A DNA stretch of 64,000 nucleotides. Source: Marisa cornuarietis (Eukaryota > Mollusca > Gastropoda > Architaenioglossa > Ampullariidae). The position numbers and the translations under genes are program-made. Below, one piece after another: positions 25,001 through 38,700 of the stretch. The notes beneath the pieces are model-generated. The model was not told the DNA's origin. It was given only the letters and a program-made list of their open reading frames with translations, and did not search any database. Where the stretch lies: positions 1,488,001-1,552,000 of the forward strand of contig SMMW01000567.1 of assembly GCA_004794655.1 (NCBI GenBank), given 5' to 3'. Every line of letters starts with the position of its first letter. Positions within the stretch are counted from its first letter, which is position 1.

Positions 25001-26454
25001 CTGGACGTTGGAAAATCCGCCATCAGACTGTCCTTTCACGTTTTCGGTCAATCGTCGAAACTGCTAACGTTCCCATAAGCCAGGCAGCGCGATCAAAATG
25101 GCTGTGTACAGCAAGGTCTGCAAATCATTGAGCAGAAATGCACTCGAAGCATTCAGCTGTATGAGAAGAATATTGACAGCGTGCGTGCTTTCCCATAGGC
25201 GGATAGACTTGTGCACTAGATGCAAGATCAGGACGCATTATATGATCCACAAAAGTAAAGCATTTGTATTTCTATTTTTAAAAAAAGAGCAAGCGAAGCA
25301 TTTTATTTTATTTTTTAACTTTGAAAAAATATCTCATTTCAAAGAAGTGAACCGCCCTCCTCCACATTTCGCAAGAATACAGAAGCGTATTTTTTGTTTA
25401 CCATGACAACATGAACACCGCACACAAGAAACACGACTATATTTTATGAAGCTCTCCTTAATAAACTGTCCTAAGACCTTTCTTTTTCTGATCTGAGGTC
25501 CAGAAATCGCCTACATCATAACGGGCACAGGCCTGGACTGAATCCTGATGACCCTAAAAGGCCCCGCCCTCTCAGGTCACAGCGTTGGTCCTGCAAAGGT
25601 TTTCATGGCGTATTACGCGGCGGCTGTCAGGACGGGCAAGCAGCGTGTCCCTATCCGAAACATGAGTGGCGCAAAACCTGGGGGCCACTGCCGGCGGATG
25701 CTAGAAAATGGAAAAGAAACGCGATGTCAAAAAATGGAAAACCTTGCACTCTTTGACGGAAGCACGTACAATCGGTCGCTCTTCCGGTACGAAAGGGTCA
25801 GCGAAAAGAACAATGAGACCCAGCCAGCCAGCTGGCCTGCTGGATGATTCAAATCCTGTCCAATATGGACGTTCGTTATATAGAAGAATAAATTTTTGTA
25901 CGAATCCAAGTTTAAAATAACAGCGTTGTTTGTTTGTCTGATCCCAGCTGCACCCCTCCTTCCACATAAACACACGCACAAGTAAAAAACAATGGCTCTA
26001 ATCTCCTACTTTCGAACCTCATGCGAGAGGTGGGGGCTAAGGGGAACAGTGGAACCCAAATTCCTGTTGCCGACATTGCCAACGCGAGTGATTCCGAGAA
26101 CGCCAAGAATGGGCAGACGATGGGCACGTGTGTCGACCATGTCAGAAGGTGCATGCTTCCTTGAGCGGTCCATTGCATTGTTAACGCCGGACCTACCAAG
26201 CCTCTCTGTTCCTTGCCACTCGATGTTTCCCTTTACCCACCTGTTTTCTCGGGGTCTTTTCCGGTTTAAAGATCGGTTTGGCTTATAAGAAGAGGAAACA
26301 TTTGAATGCTGAAAACAAAGTTCTCGAATAGGTCGTTCGTATGTTGGCTACTTCAGCGGCTGTTAGTATTTGAGTCCGTGGTTCAAGGGAGATAGCTCGT
26401 AGCTTTAATGACCTCTGGAAAGAGTAGTCTTTTCCTTGATTATGCGAGTAACTT

Positions 26455-26530
26455 TTGCCCAAGTTGAGCCTCTACCTGGAATGGTGACTGGTGAGCAAGT
26501 GTTATAGCCACTGCCCTACCAGGTTCCCCG
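26455..26530 (-). mobile_element. Possible tRNA-derived SINE head
   Basis: On the minus strand GGTAGGGCAGTGGCTATAACAC resembles an A box region and, about 40 bases later, AGAGGCTCAACTTG resembles a degenerate B box. Spacing fits a tRNA-related pol III promoter. The body and tail are not clear. Confidence 0.35.
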
Positions 26531-26570
26531 TAAACTATTCCCCACAAAAGACAACCCATTTAAAATTCCA

Positions 26571-26790
26571 GGGGCGCCTGGTAGTGGAGTGGTTGAAACA
26601 TTCGAATATCACCACGGCAGGAGTAACTAAGGGTTCAGATCTCTTCTTGGGACACTGATACCTGTCCGCAGGTTTGGGCATCGGGAGTTTTCTCCCGGTG
26701 CTCTGGTTTCCTCCCTCCCCTCCTTAGTGCGCAATCACCTCAAGGTGGTAGGTCTTTCATACGAAATAAACCATCCAACTTCAGTACTAC
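26571..26790 (+). mobile_element. tRNA-derived SINE
   Basis: The A box TAGTGGAGTGG at 26582-26592 matches TRGYNNANNNG exactly. The B box GGTTCAGATCT at 26632-26642 lies 40 bases downstream, the usual tRNA spacing. After the head comes CTCCCGGTGCTCTGGTTTCC, a block common in animal SINE/L2 bodies, then an AAATAAACCATCC end. No intact tRNA fold remains. Confidence 0.6.
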
Positions 26791-27817
26791 AATATCGGCT
26801 GCTGCAGTGTGCGCTCATACCTATAAATTTTGTAATTTCGAAAACTCAGTTTGAGAGGTCAGGCAACAATACTTTTTTTGTGTTACAATTTCTGAATGTT
26901 TCGGAACAAATCATTTCATAATAAATTTGCAACATCATTGTATGGTTGCTATTTTCAAAGTATATAGATGAATTCATAGCATAATGTAAAACACATTTTG
27001 ATTTGAATTTTTGTTAAACACAAGGGTTATGATACACACAAAAGTCGTACGCACGACTTACTTTGTGCTAATAATTCTCAGCCTGCAATTTCTTATGGAC
27101 TTTTCAGTGGGTGCATGCACGTACGAAAGCAACCATTCAGTCTTGATAAGCTGAAAGGCCGACCTACTCAGGGGAGGTAAGAAACTACGCTAAGTAGGAC
27201 ATGGTGCCAGCCATCCTGTTTTACGTTTCTTTCATACCTTCCTCTTCATTCGGGTCAATTCATTCTTTCCTGCAGAACGGTGGACTTTTAAGTTCGCCCC
27301 CCCCCTCCCTAATCAAGTAGTAATCGCAGAATAAAGCATTAATTTTAAGACTGGCAGGTGACGCAGTCCCTTGTCCTATCTTAGACGGCATTAGCAATGC
27401 TGTTTCAATTAGATGATATAGAAATGCTACTATGTATTACAAATTGTTTTTTTTGTCCTTGCATTATAAACTTACTATTGGTTAGGAAGCTGTACAAGAT
27501 TTTCTTCTTTTTGTAGTTTACAGTACACACATATGCAGACACTAACAATGTTGTTTCCGCTGTACGTCAGGATCAACATGCCACACAGATCAAAAGGCTA
27601 TAATTTGTTATCTCGCAGTTTAGGTATTATCTTAAGGATCAACAAAAGCATGTGGGATGGAATATTAATGCAAAATTGTAACACAACTAATGCATTAACA
27701 TCCACCAAGCTTTTTGCGATAGTTTTGTTAAAGAAGCGAAATGTTTAATTGAAAAAATTTGATACACATACCAGGGAGAAAACAAACCCAAACCACACAG
27801 TCTAAAAATGAGCCTCA
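26791..27817. other. Intergenic sequence upstream of the RPL10 3' end
   Basis: AT-rich, no ORF or repeat that I can support. Confidence 0.55.
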
Positions 27818-27823
27818 TTTATT
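27818..27823 (-). terminator. RPL10 polyadenylation signal AATAAA
   Basis: On the minus strand AATAAA lies 80 bases downstream of the RPL10 stop codon and is the first canonical hexamer there. No terminator structure is expected for this class of gene. Confidence 0.65.
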
Positions 27824-27902
27824 TCAGGACTTTTATGTCAGCAGAAGCACATTTTCAATCTGAAAATTAAATGGGGACAGCAGCCCGACAGTTCCATCTT
27901 GC

Positions 27903-29386
<1,484 letters not shown>

Positions 29387-29541
29387 GATGGATCTGAAAT
29401 TTAGTAATTTTAATTAGTCTTGAACAATTAGATATTAAGTGAACTATTTGAAAATGATAAAAACTATACAACTGATGTTGTTAATACGAAGATGTCAAAC
29501 GATTCTGTTATCGGTAAAGCATAATCACAACTCGCCATTAC

Positions 29542-29559
29542 CTTGCACCGAAGGGAAAG
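29542..29559 (-). promoter_or_regulatory. RPL10: RPL10 untranslated exon 1 with a 5' terminal oligopyrimidine (TOP) start
   Basis: On the minus strand the sequence reads CTTTCCCTTCGGTGCAAG followed by the donor GTAATG. This is the classic start of ribosomal-protein mRNAs: a C cap site, a pyrimidine run, then a short untranslated exon. Exon 2 is entered through an acceptor just before ATCCATC and the ATG at 29386. The TSS position (about 29559) is inferred from the TOP motif alone. Such mRNAs are translationally controlled by mTOR/LARP1 in animals (family knowledge). Confidence 0.75.
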
Positions 29560-29707
29560 AACTCTCCTGGACCGGAAGCTTCAGAAAGTCATGTGACTTG
29601 AAAGGTGGAGCTTTTTCGTACTCTGAAGAGCAAGATGTAAACATACGAAGTCTTCGTGAGATATACAAAAAGCCCATTCTTTCTGAATGTCACAAGTGAA
29701 ACAACTA
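29560..29707. promoter_or_regulatory. Bidirectional promoter interval between RPL10 and SNX29
   Basis: Only about 148 bases separate the inferred RPL10 cap site from the SNX29 start codon, so the two genes must share promoter sequence. Visible motifs are an ETS/GABP-type CCGGAAG at 29572-29578, close to the RPL10 TOP start; the palindromic E-box-like GTCATGTGAC at 29588-29597; and a short inverted repeat ACGAAG/CTTCGT near 29645. No TATA box is evident. The role of each motif is inferred from sequence only. Confidence 0.6.
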
Positions 29708-32700
29708 TGAACGGTGAGATACGGGGATACTTTTAGTGCACTCAGAGTATAAATGTTCTTTGTGGTCAGTCGCTATAGCCCAAGTCAGTATAAATAAGTT
29801 GTTTGTGTACTTGTTTCGTCTCTGCTCAAAATGCTCGCAGAAACAGCTTACGATTTTAGAGTAATAGGAAAGAAAATGTTTAGTAAAAATTTAAACGTAT
29901 ATAGTGTAAATAAATAAAGTATTAATTACGGTATAGTCACTAGGTCACTGGACAATCTTATAAAAATCGTTATATATGACTTTACACCACACACAGACCG
30001 CTCACAGGTCATGCAGGAACTTTTTCGAGTTTGTTTCTCAAGTGATATTATGAGCTTTGTAGGCTGATGACTGTTCTCTTTGTAGGCTGATGACTTTTCC
30101 CTCCATCCCCACTCTGTGTGTGTGAGTGAGAGAGAGAGAGAGAGAAAGAGGGTCGACGATGAGATCGGTGGGTGGGTGCATCCATGCGCGCGCGCTCCGA
30201 TTTGTGTTGGTTCATAATTCGGTTAAGAAGGCTACCGTTAATTCCATTATATCACATAAATAGGAAGTAAGATGGAAATTATGTATATAGTCATTTACTA
30301 AAAAGACTTACTATTCCAGAAGTCACCATCAGGACAACGGAATTCTGCAGGATAAATTATTTCATCAATATAATGAGTAATTAATGATTGATTTTTTAAA
30401 ATAAAATTAGCATGAAACAGTATCTTCTGTCATGGTTACAGTGTTTTATGTCAGAATTATTTATATTAAATTACACAGTTTAGAAATTATTAAAAACTCA
30501 GTTACAAGACTCTGTCCTCAATTTTAACGTGTTTATCTGATAACAGTTTTAAACACCATTACAGTTTCACTAATCACATTACCCTAAAGACGAACCAAGG
30601 TCAATGATTAGATGAACAAAGATTACTTTTTGTCACAGCTTATTATGGTGTAGAGCATTCTGACCTTGTAACTGCATACTTATGTTGAAGTTAACAATTA
30701 CTCTATCCTTTCGCAGCCTGGTTTAAGCATATGAATTATTAAAAACAATTCTTCAACAGCCAACCCATTTCAGCTGCTTAATACAGTGTTCTGTTGTAAG
30801 AAATATACTTCATCCATTAAAAACTCTGTATATAAGAACTTTTTAACATACAAAGTTTACAAAGATAGGACATGATGACAAGCTTTGGAAATCAAGTGCT
30901 GTCAAGATTGCACTGTTATAAAATATGCTTATTCAAACAGTTGTTACACAAGTTATCAATCATTATGGAAAAATATGTAATTGTGAAAATTGGCAATATA
31001 CTGTTTTGTGTGTGGGGGGGGGGCGGTGGATTTTTGAAATAAATTGTTCCTCAAGTATGAAAAAATGCAATAAGGGTGGTTATGTTATGAATCATGATGA
31101 AGATCAATATAGATCACAACATAGTGTGATACTTCGTAACAAAGGCCATCATTTTCACAATAAAAAAAATATCATAAAAAATCCTAGGTGAAAGATTATG
31201 AAAGCAGCAACTACATTGATGCAGTTTAATTACTTTATCTTAGTATGTAATCATCTCAGTTATTTGTTGACAAGGTCTTACGTATAAATGCACTCCCTCT
31301 ATATCTGAAGCAATTATTTTGTATTTGTTGCAGGAGAAGATCCAAGGCTTAAAGAAAGGCAAAACCTTTTAACCAGACTTCTGGATGCTGTTAAACAGGT
31401 CAAGTTTTTTTTTTGTTTGTTTATTGTAACTACTTGCATATCTTAAAACACATAACTGCTTATCACAAACTACTTTACACAACATATATATTTAAATAAG
31501 TTTTTGTCACATTTGGCATGTTATGGTTATTGCAGTCTATATCAGTTCAACAGTTTTACTTTGCTTATATATTTGTAGATGTATTAGTTTATATAGAGTT
31601 ATGAGATTCAGATAATATATGAGCATCTTAAAGACCCACTTGAATACTTTCTTTCACCTGGGCTTGTTCCTGTCCAAGATCCTGTTCCTGATCAAAGCAA
31701 TTTTTATTATTTCAGGATGTAGACTGACAAATTCTTGTGTAGAGTAGATCTTCATGCTGTAAAAGGAAGGCTTACAGAACAAAAAATTCATGACCATTTC
31801 TTAGTCATGCATACTTAATCAAAGGACAGCTCATTTCTCTCTCTCTCTCTCTCACAAGCACACATATTCACACACACATGTACATGTTCACACTGGCATA
31901 TATGCAGAACTACTTACATGAATTTCTCCTATATACCACCATACATCTGCCTGACATACATATATGGGTACATACAAAACTATGTACATGAACAGCAACT
32001 GACTGCATCACATTTTAGTATTCAGCAGTCGGATGGCAGAGGGAAGAAGCTGTTACAGTAACTTATGGTTTTAACAAGTGGGTGGGCAGGCGTTAAAGTG
32101 TCTGGAAGAGGATATAGTAAAGTATGGTAGAGCAAGAAATAGCCTATTATCCCAGATAATAACAGACTATTTGGTTCACTGTCAGCAAATGCTATATAGA
32201 CTGTGCAGCTGTATATCTATTGCCTTACAACTGGATGATCTTGTTTAGCTGACCATGATCCCCATATCTAAACAAATAACCTCCTTACATTTAGAACATA
32301 CAAGCAAATGGAATGAGGTTTTTCAGCCAGATTTTGGAAAGTAAAACTAGCTATTAAAGAAAAGACATGTGGGTGTGTCTTTAAAACATTTTATCAGCTA
32401 AATGTATATAACTATATATCTTATCTGGCCCATTTTTCCCCTCTAGTGTCAGGTTCGCTTTGGTGGAAGGTCAGAACTTGCCACAGATTCTGATAGCAGG
32501 TAAGTAGTTTAATTAGGCTGTTGTTACATTACAGATATGACTGTGCTGGCCAGCACTCTTACTGTGATTTTTAAAAATTAGCTTATTATTGTCATCTTCA
32601 TTGTCAGATTGTTCGCATTGTCGATTTGTTTTCTTAAGACCAAATGTATATTTGCAGCAATATTACATGAAATTTTAGTGCACCAGTCCATCAATTCTCT

Positions 32701-35700
32701 CGATATCATTTTGAATTTTCTAAGATTTTAATTTTGCAGAGACATTTTCATTCATATTTACACTATACATGTTAATCTGTAATTACAGTATTCATGTGTT
32801 AATATAGTAATAATATTAATATTGAAAGAAGTGTGAAATTATCAAATAATCCGAATGAAGAAGAATGCTTTTACAATGCTTAAGAATATATAAAAAGAAG
32901 TTTTGATAAATAAAGTTTGTTATAAATATTTTTTTACTAATTAATAATTTGTTGACTAAAGAAGAAACTTTAGTCCAGTTTAGTAAGTCCAGTCATCATT
33001 TATTTCTTGACTTCGTCAATAAAAAAATCTCTTGTTGCAAATTCAGAAGTGAAGGTAACAAGTGCGTTCATAACTGGGCAACAAACTCCCCTTATTCCCC
33101 ACTGTGTAGTAATGGCCACTGTTGAATGAAGAGACGGTGACCTAAAGTAATGTGTCCACTATATGTGCAATAATGCAATACAGCAAATCACAAGAAACAC
33201 ACCAGTCATCTAAAGTCAGTTTTCTAGATACATGCACGCATTAATGAACAGAACTTGAACAATGGGACCTAGAATAAATAATGCTAGTGTTTTATTATCA
33301 GGGTTTCATGTTTGTGTGCCACATGGGAAGCAGCTCTTCACCATGGGATGAAGAAAAACAACAAGGCCCTTTCAGCTCTAAGGTGTGCTTCTTATTAACG
33401 TCACTGCGTAGTGAAACTCATCCCATGGGTGTTTTATCATGTTCATCCATACATGGCTTATGCACATTTGTACTACTCTTATGTGAATTTCTAAATTGTT
33501 TGTACTGATCGAGTGAAGTACATTAGAATGACTTTTAAATGAGTAAATATGGGATAGGGTTGACATTTCTCGATATATCAGAATAGTTGCTGTGTTGCTG
33601 TGTGAATTTGCAGATTATTGCTGCATGATACCAACTAATTCATTCAATCTGAAATGTTTCCTCTGCATCTAGTATTTGCTGAAACATATCCAATGGAAAA
33701 TATGAAAAGCTTTTAATATCAGTACTAGAGTTTTAAATCAGTTTGTTGTGACAGGAGTGAAATGCATTCGATTTTTCAGTTTTGTAAAAATCTGATAACG
33801 TGGTGTTTCATTCTGGTTTTAGGCATATGACAGAGAGAGCAGGCCTTGGCAAGATGACGGATTTCTTGTCAGAAGGGAAACATCTAGAGTCTGATCCAGG
33901 TAAAGCATGACTACGATCTGTACTAAAAGACTTGCTTAAAACATACACTACAACTATGTTAAAACATATTTTGGTGCAATTTTTGTTGTATTTTGACAAG
34001 CAGCTGCTTTTCTGCATGGTGCTTGCATAAGATTGTTTGTCACTGTAGTAAGGTGAATAGATAATTTCAACCTACTTCCTGTAAAAGGAACTGTCACTTC
34101 TGGACCAAGTCCTGTTTCAAAAACTGTCTTAATGCATGTCATTGAAATTATTCTTAGGCCTGATATTAGTAACATAGTGTTAGTAATGCATTAGGGTGAT
34201 ATACTCAAGTGTATCTCACAACCAGTAGCAAAAAAAATACCATAAAGGTCAGATGTGATCTTGTGATTGCTCATATTCATTTATTATTGGAAAAAAGTCT
34301 CAGAAGTGCCTTTTTATATTTGTGTAGTCTTACATCATAAAGAGCTGAGGAAATAAGGTACAGTTCACTTATGGACAGAACTTTATTTGGTGCGAATAAA
34401 AGTGACTTTCTGCCAGATCTGCACTAGGCACGGCAGGGTTGGTGGTGGGTGGGAGGGGTTGATACACAGGCTGCCTTTCAGAGTGGAATTAGTGATCCAG
34501 CAGAAAAGAATTCTGTATTAGGAAAAGACAAATCACAGGCTGCATCATGTATATATTTTTGTGAAATGAAATGGGGAACATCTAAGAACTTGCACATTTT
34601 TCATTTTCATGTTGTCTTTGCATATGCCATGTGTTTAAAAGTTAGTGTGTTGATTGGTTAATCAAGAATAGCGAGGACATAAAAACCTTTGTGATGAAGC
34701 TTTTGTAAAGAGATCTTTTATTTAGAAGGGAAATTTTTTGTAGCCCTTGATTTAAACATCCTAATGACCCAGTTCCTTAATGCCTCTGTACCTCTAAATC
34801 TTCCTTTCTCATTACCCTTACCCTCGAGATCAGGGAAGCCATTATGAAATGCGGCCTTAAAGAAAACAAAAGAATAAAAATTCTTCAATTTTTGATTGCT
34901 TTTAATCCATCTTTTTCTATTCTGTTGCAGCATTTTGGCAATATGTCAAGGAACATTTGACTAAGCATGAAGTGCAGCGTTTTAACACATTGAAGCAAAT
35001 CAACACAGATGTTGGGCGTGGTAGGGCATGGTTGCGTGCATGTCTGAACGAACATTCACTCGAGCGGTACATGCACATGCTTATTGAGAAGGAGGAGATA
35101 ATCAGGTATCATGACATTATGTCTTTCAAGGTTTCTTGTTTATCTGTATTAATTTGGCCAGTTATTTAAGCTGGAAGAAACAAAGCCATGCTTTATTATT
35201 TGGTTATAGACCACAGGATTTTGTTTTGATAATACATTTATATTTATGCTGCATGTGGAACAGATTACAGAAAGTATATGACATTGGCTTACAGTCTCTA
35301 ACAAATGCAGGTTTCTCCACGTTGGTCGATATTCAGCGGGCAAAATATAAATCCAGATTCTTGATAAAAAATTCTTCATAAAGGACACATGTAAGATTAT
35401 CCATTTTCTCTCCCACGGCACTCATTACTGCTGTGCTTCAGATTCGAAAGTGCTGAATCATTCCATGAGCGTTGCATTTTTTGGTAATGGTATACTGTGA
35501 CACAAACAACTGTCTTTATTTTCAGTCATTATTATCATGAATGGGCATTTATGTGTGATCAAGAACGCAATAGTATGCTGCCTACAATGGCTGCAGGTAT
35601 GCATCACTATCTTTTATTTTAAATTATGCTTATAACTGCTGATGATCTTGTAATTTGTACACTTGCAAGAGCTGGTGATTTTTTTTTTTGTTAAAACTTT

Positions 35701-38700
35701 CTTTATGGCTTGGATGGCCTTATTCCGCTGGACACTCAAATATTTCAGCATACTTTACATTAAAGAATATAATAACAACCTAATACATATCATGTTAGAG
35801 TTTATGAAAAATTTAAAAAAAATTGCAGCATGAAGTTGAATAAAGTTTTATAAAATTATAACTTGAAGCTTTGCTGTATACCTTGTAATTCTTAGACATA
35901 GGAAAATAAGTTTTTATCAGCACTTTCATTGTCATTAAAGCTTTGTCTTCCATTTGTTTTCCATCTGAAGGTCTTGGTTCCATATTGTTTGCTATTACTG
36001 TGGACCGACCAGAACTTAATAAAGGCTATCAAAACACCATACATGTGGGAAGCTGTGAGGAGCTGTCTGTCTCTAATGCAGTTGATATGGAGCCACAGCC
36101 TGTCCTTGCAGGGGATGATTCTCCCATTATTGGTCAGATTTGTCTCCATTCTCGTTTTTGTTCTTTGTTATATGTGTGTTCCATATGTGCCTTCTCTGTA
36201 CATGTATGGAGAAGCCTGCATTTATGTGTGTGCATGTGCTGGTGGCTTTCATCCAATGTAATTTTTCTGAAGGATAGAGAAATTCAAATCACTAAATTTT
36301 GCATTTATTAAGTTTAATTTTATTATGGTTTGTAATGTGTTACATTTGTAACCACAGATTTTAATTTGAAATTTGGCACATCAGATGCTGTTTTATTATC
36401 TCAATACTGTGGGCATATGTTGCATTAATTTTTCTCTTGGAGTATTTAGGTTTGTGTTGATAATCTCATGCTTGTATACCTTTAGCTATTGGCATATCCC
36501 ACAAACTGCTTCACCGAAAGAATCTGCACATGTACTTTCAGTAAAAAAGAAAGAGAAAAAGAAAAAGAAGAGAATTGCCAATGTTGTCAGCTTCGATGAG
36601 GATGGATCAGAAGAATCAAAGCCTCATCGATTAGACAGCACTAATAGTGCAGGCAGCAACAGTACAACTGGAGAAGACTGGAACCATGACAGTTTTCATC
36701 ATCATCATCACATATCTGCCTCACATCATGGTTCAAGGTCAAGTTCTTTGGATGACCCTGTATTTCTGACCAATGAAGCATTCAAAGACAGCAGCACTTC
36801 AAACAGTGAAACAACAGCTGAAGATATGTTGGATGGCAAACATCCATCTTTTCGACATCAGTTGAGTTTGGGGACTACAGCATCTGGCGCATCCAGTAAC
36901 ATGGGGGATAACTTGTCCAAGACCAGCACAGGCTCAGTCAGTTCATCAGACTTTGAAAATGGGTGAGGAAAAAAACTACTCATTTTTAAATGAAAATGTC
37001 ATGACAAAAAGAGTTAATTTAGATACAGAAATTGTTAAAAAAAATTGTTAAAGAGGTGCTAAATGGATGCTGAAAGCTGTATTCTCTTGAAGGCACGGAT
37101 GACCAACATTCATCCAGCCTATGCTTTTATACACAGAATAGCAGCCCTGTTTAAAAATGGTAAATATTTGATATCAGTCAATTTTTATTATGTAGTTTAT
37201 TACTGCATCAAAGTACTAGTGGTGGGTGAGTATCTACTCCAGGATTTATTCTGGGATGTCTTGTTTTAAAGAAGTAAAGTGATTGTTCCATAGGTAGTTA
37301 CATGGTATACTGAGTATATTGAGCATAAAAAATTATTGTAGTCTTTTCACAGTTGATGGTTTCCTTTGTCAGCAGAAGTGGCACTCTTATACCTGTGGGT
37401 TCTCGTGATGACCTGATGCCAATTTCATGTTTGATTTCTGTGGGGGATAGGAACCACTCAGGTAAAATGTCACTCATTTCCTTGCGTTAAATTCTTAGTA
37501 GCCTGTATGTTATACAGAGGATCAGTTTTGAGAACTTAAACTTTTAAAACTTAGAGTTTGCACTAAATTTATTATTGTTACCTATAGGCATCCTCGTACT
37601 GAAATCTCCAAATCTGTAACCAGTACAAGGGAGAAATTGCTTCTGAAGGAGTAGGGCATTAAAGAGACAAGCAGAGCATGCTTAAAAAATATTTAATTTC
37701 ATTGTTATGATTCTCAGACAGCTCATCAGATTTGTCATTTTCTCATCGGGATGTGGATAGTGCAGTCTTGGCTTTGGCAATAGCACAGAAAGGTTTGGAA
37801 AGGTATTTTAAAATTTTATTTCATTTCGTGTTATTGGCTAAGGTCCTTGTTTGCTTTGTCTCTTCCTTTATTTATTTATTCTGTATTTCTCTCAACTCCC
37901 TGTCAGATCCTTTTGTTGTTACCTCCCTTCTCTTGTCCTCACAATAGTTACAGCACGTGTAAATGTATTAAATGTTGATGATAAATGATCCCAACTGAGC
38001 GGTTTTAAGGTAAAATTTCATAGCAATGACAATATTTTTGTTTGCTTTTAGTGGGAGATTTTAGGCTTGGTCTGAATTAGCCATTGTTTTTATGCAGTGC
38101 TCACACAGGTGCAGATATTTCCGAACATATAGTGGAGCAAGCTCACAACTTCATGTCTCATGGTGAGGCATGTTTCAAGCAAATTTCAATAAACCTTTTG
38201 AAAAAAATTATATTTTCTAATAGCATAATTATGGCATAAAGTTTTAGAGTGTAGAACAGTTGTGACAGCAAACTGGAGTGGGAGAACACCAGTAATACTT
38301 CGATTTGTAAACATTCATTTGTTTAAAAAATTTACCAAGAAAGTTTAATTCTGGGTAATTAAAAGCATTTATTTTGATGACAGCAGATGAACTGGAACAG
38401 ATACATAAAGACTGTCATAATGAAACAGATAAGAGAAAATAAAGAGAAAACAAAAATATATTTTGTTGTCACTAGATGAACTGAAACAAGCAGTGGTGGC
38501 TATGATGGTCAGAAAGGATGAGGTTGAAGAACAGAATCGAACTCTGCAGTTAATGCTGCAGCAAGAAATGGAAACGTCTTCCACTTTGCGAGCAGAAATT
38601 GCAGAACTGAAACTTGGTCATCTTCAACGTCAGGAGGCAGATCAGCTAAGAATTAGTAAATTGCAAAGGTAATTTGCATAATATAGAAAAAAAATGATTT

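Larger units (their letters stand above)
19831..26454. other. Intergenic sequence with microsatellites
   Basis: No gene is recognised. Simple repeats are (CAC)n then (CAT)n at 20332-20380, a (CA)n of about 69 bases at 21933-22001, and (TA)n at 23053-23072. Several ATGGCGG-type sequences occur (for example 23863 and 23972) without an attached gene. Confidence 0.55.

Noticed and set aside
36373..36541. 5' extension of the SNX29 Ser/His-rich frame
   Set aside because: The phase and the conserved lysine patch require the acceptor at 36541; the upstream open frame is intronic.
36694..36708. His-rich run in SNX29 as a metal-binding site
   Set aside because: Low-complexity linker with no supporting cysteines or conserved spacing.
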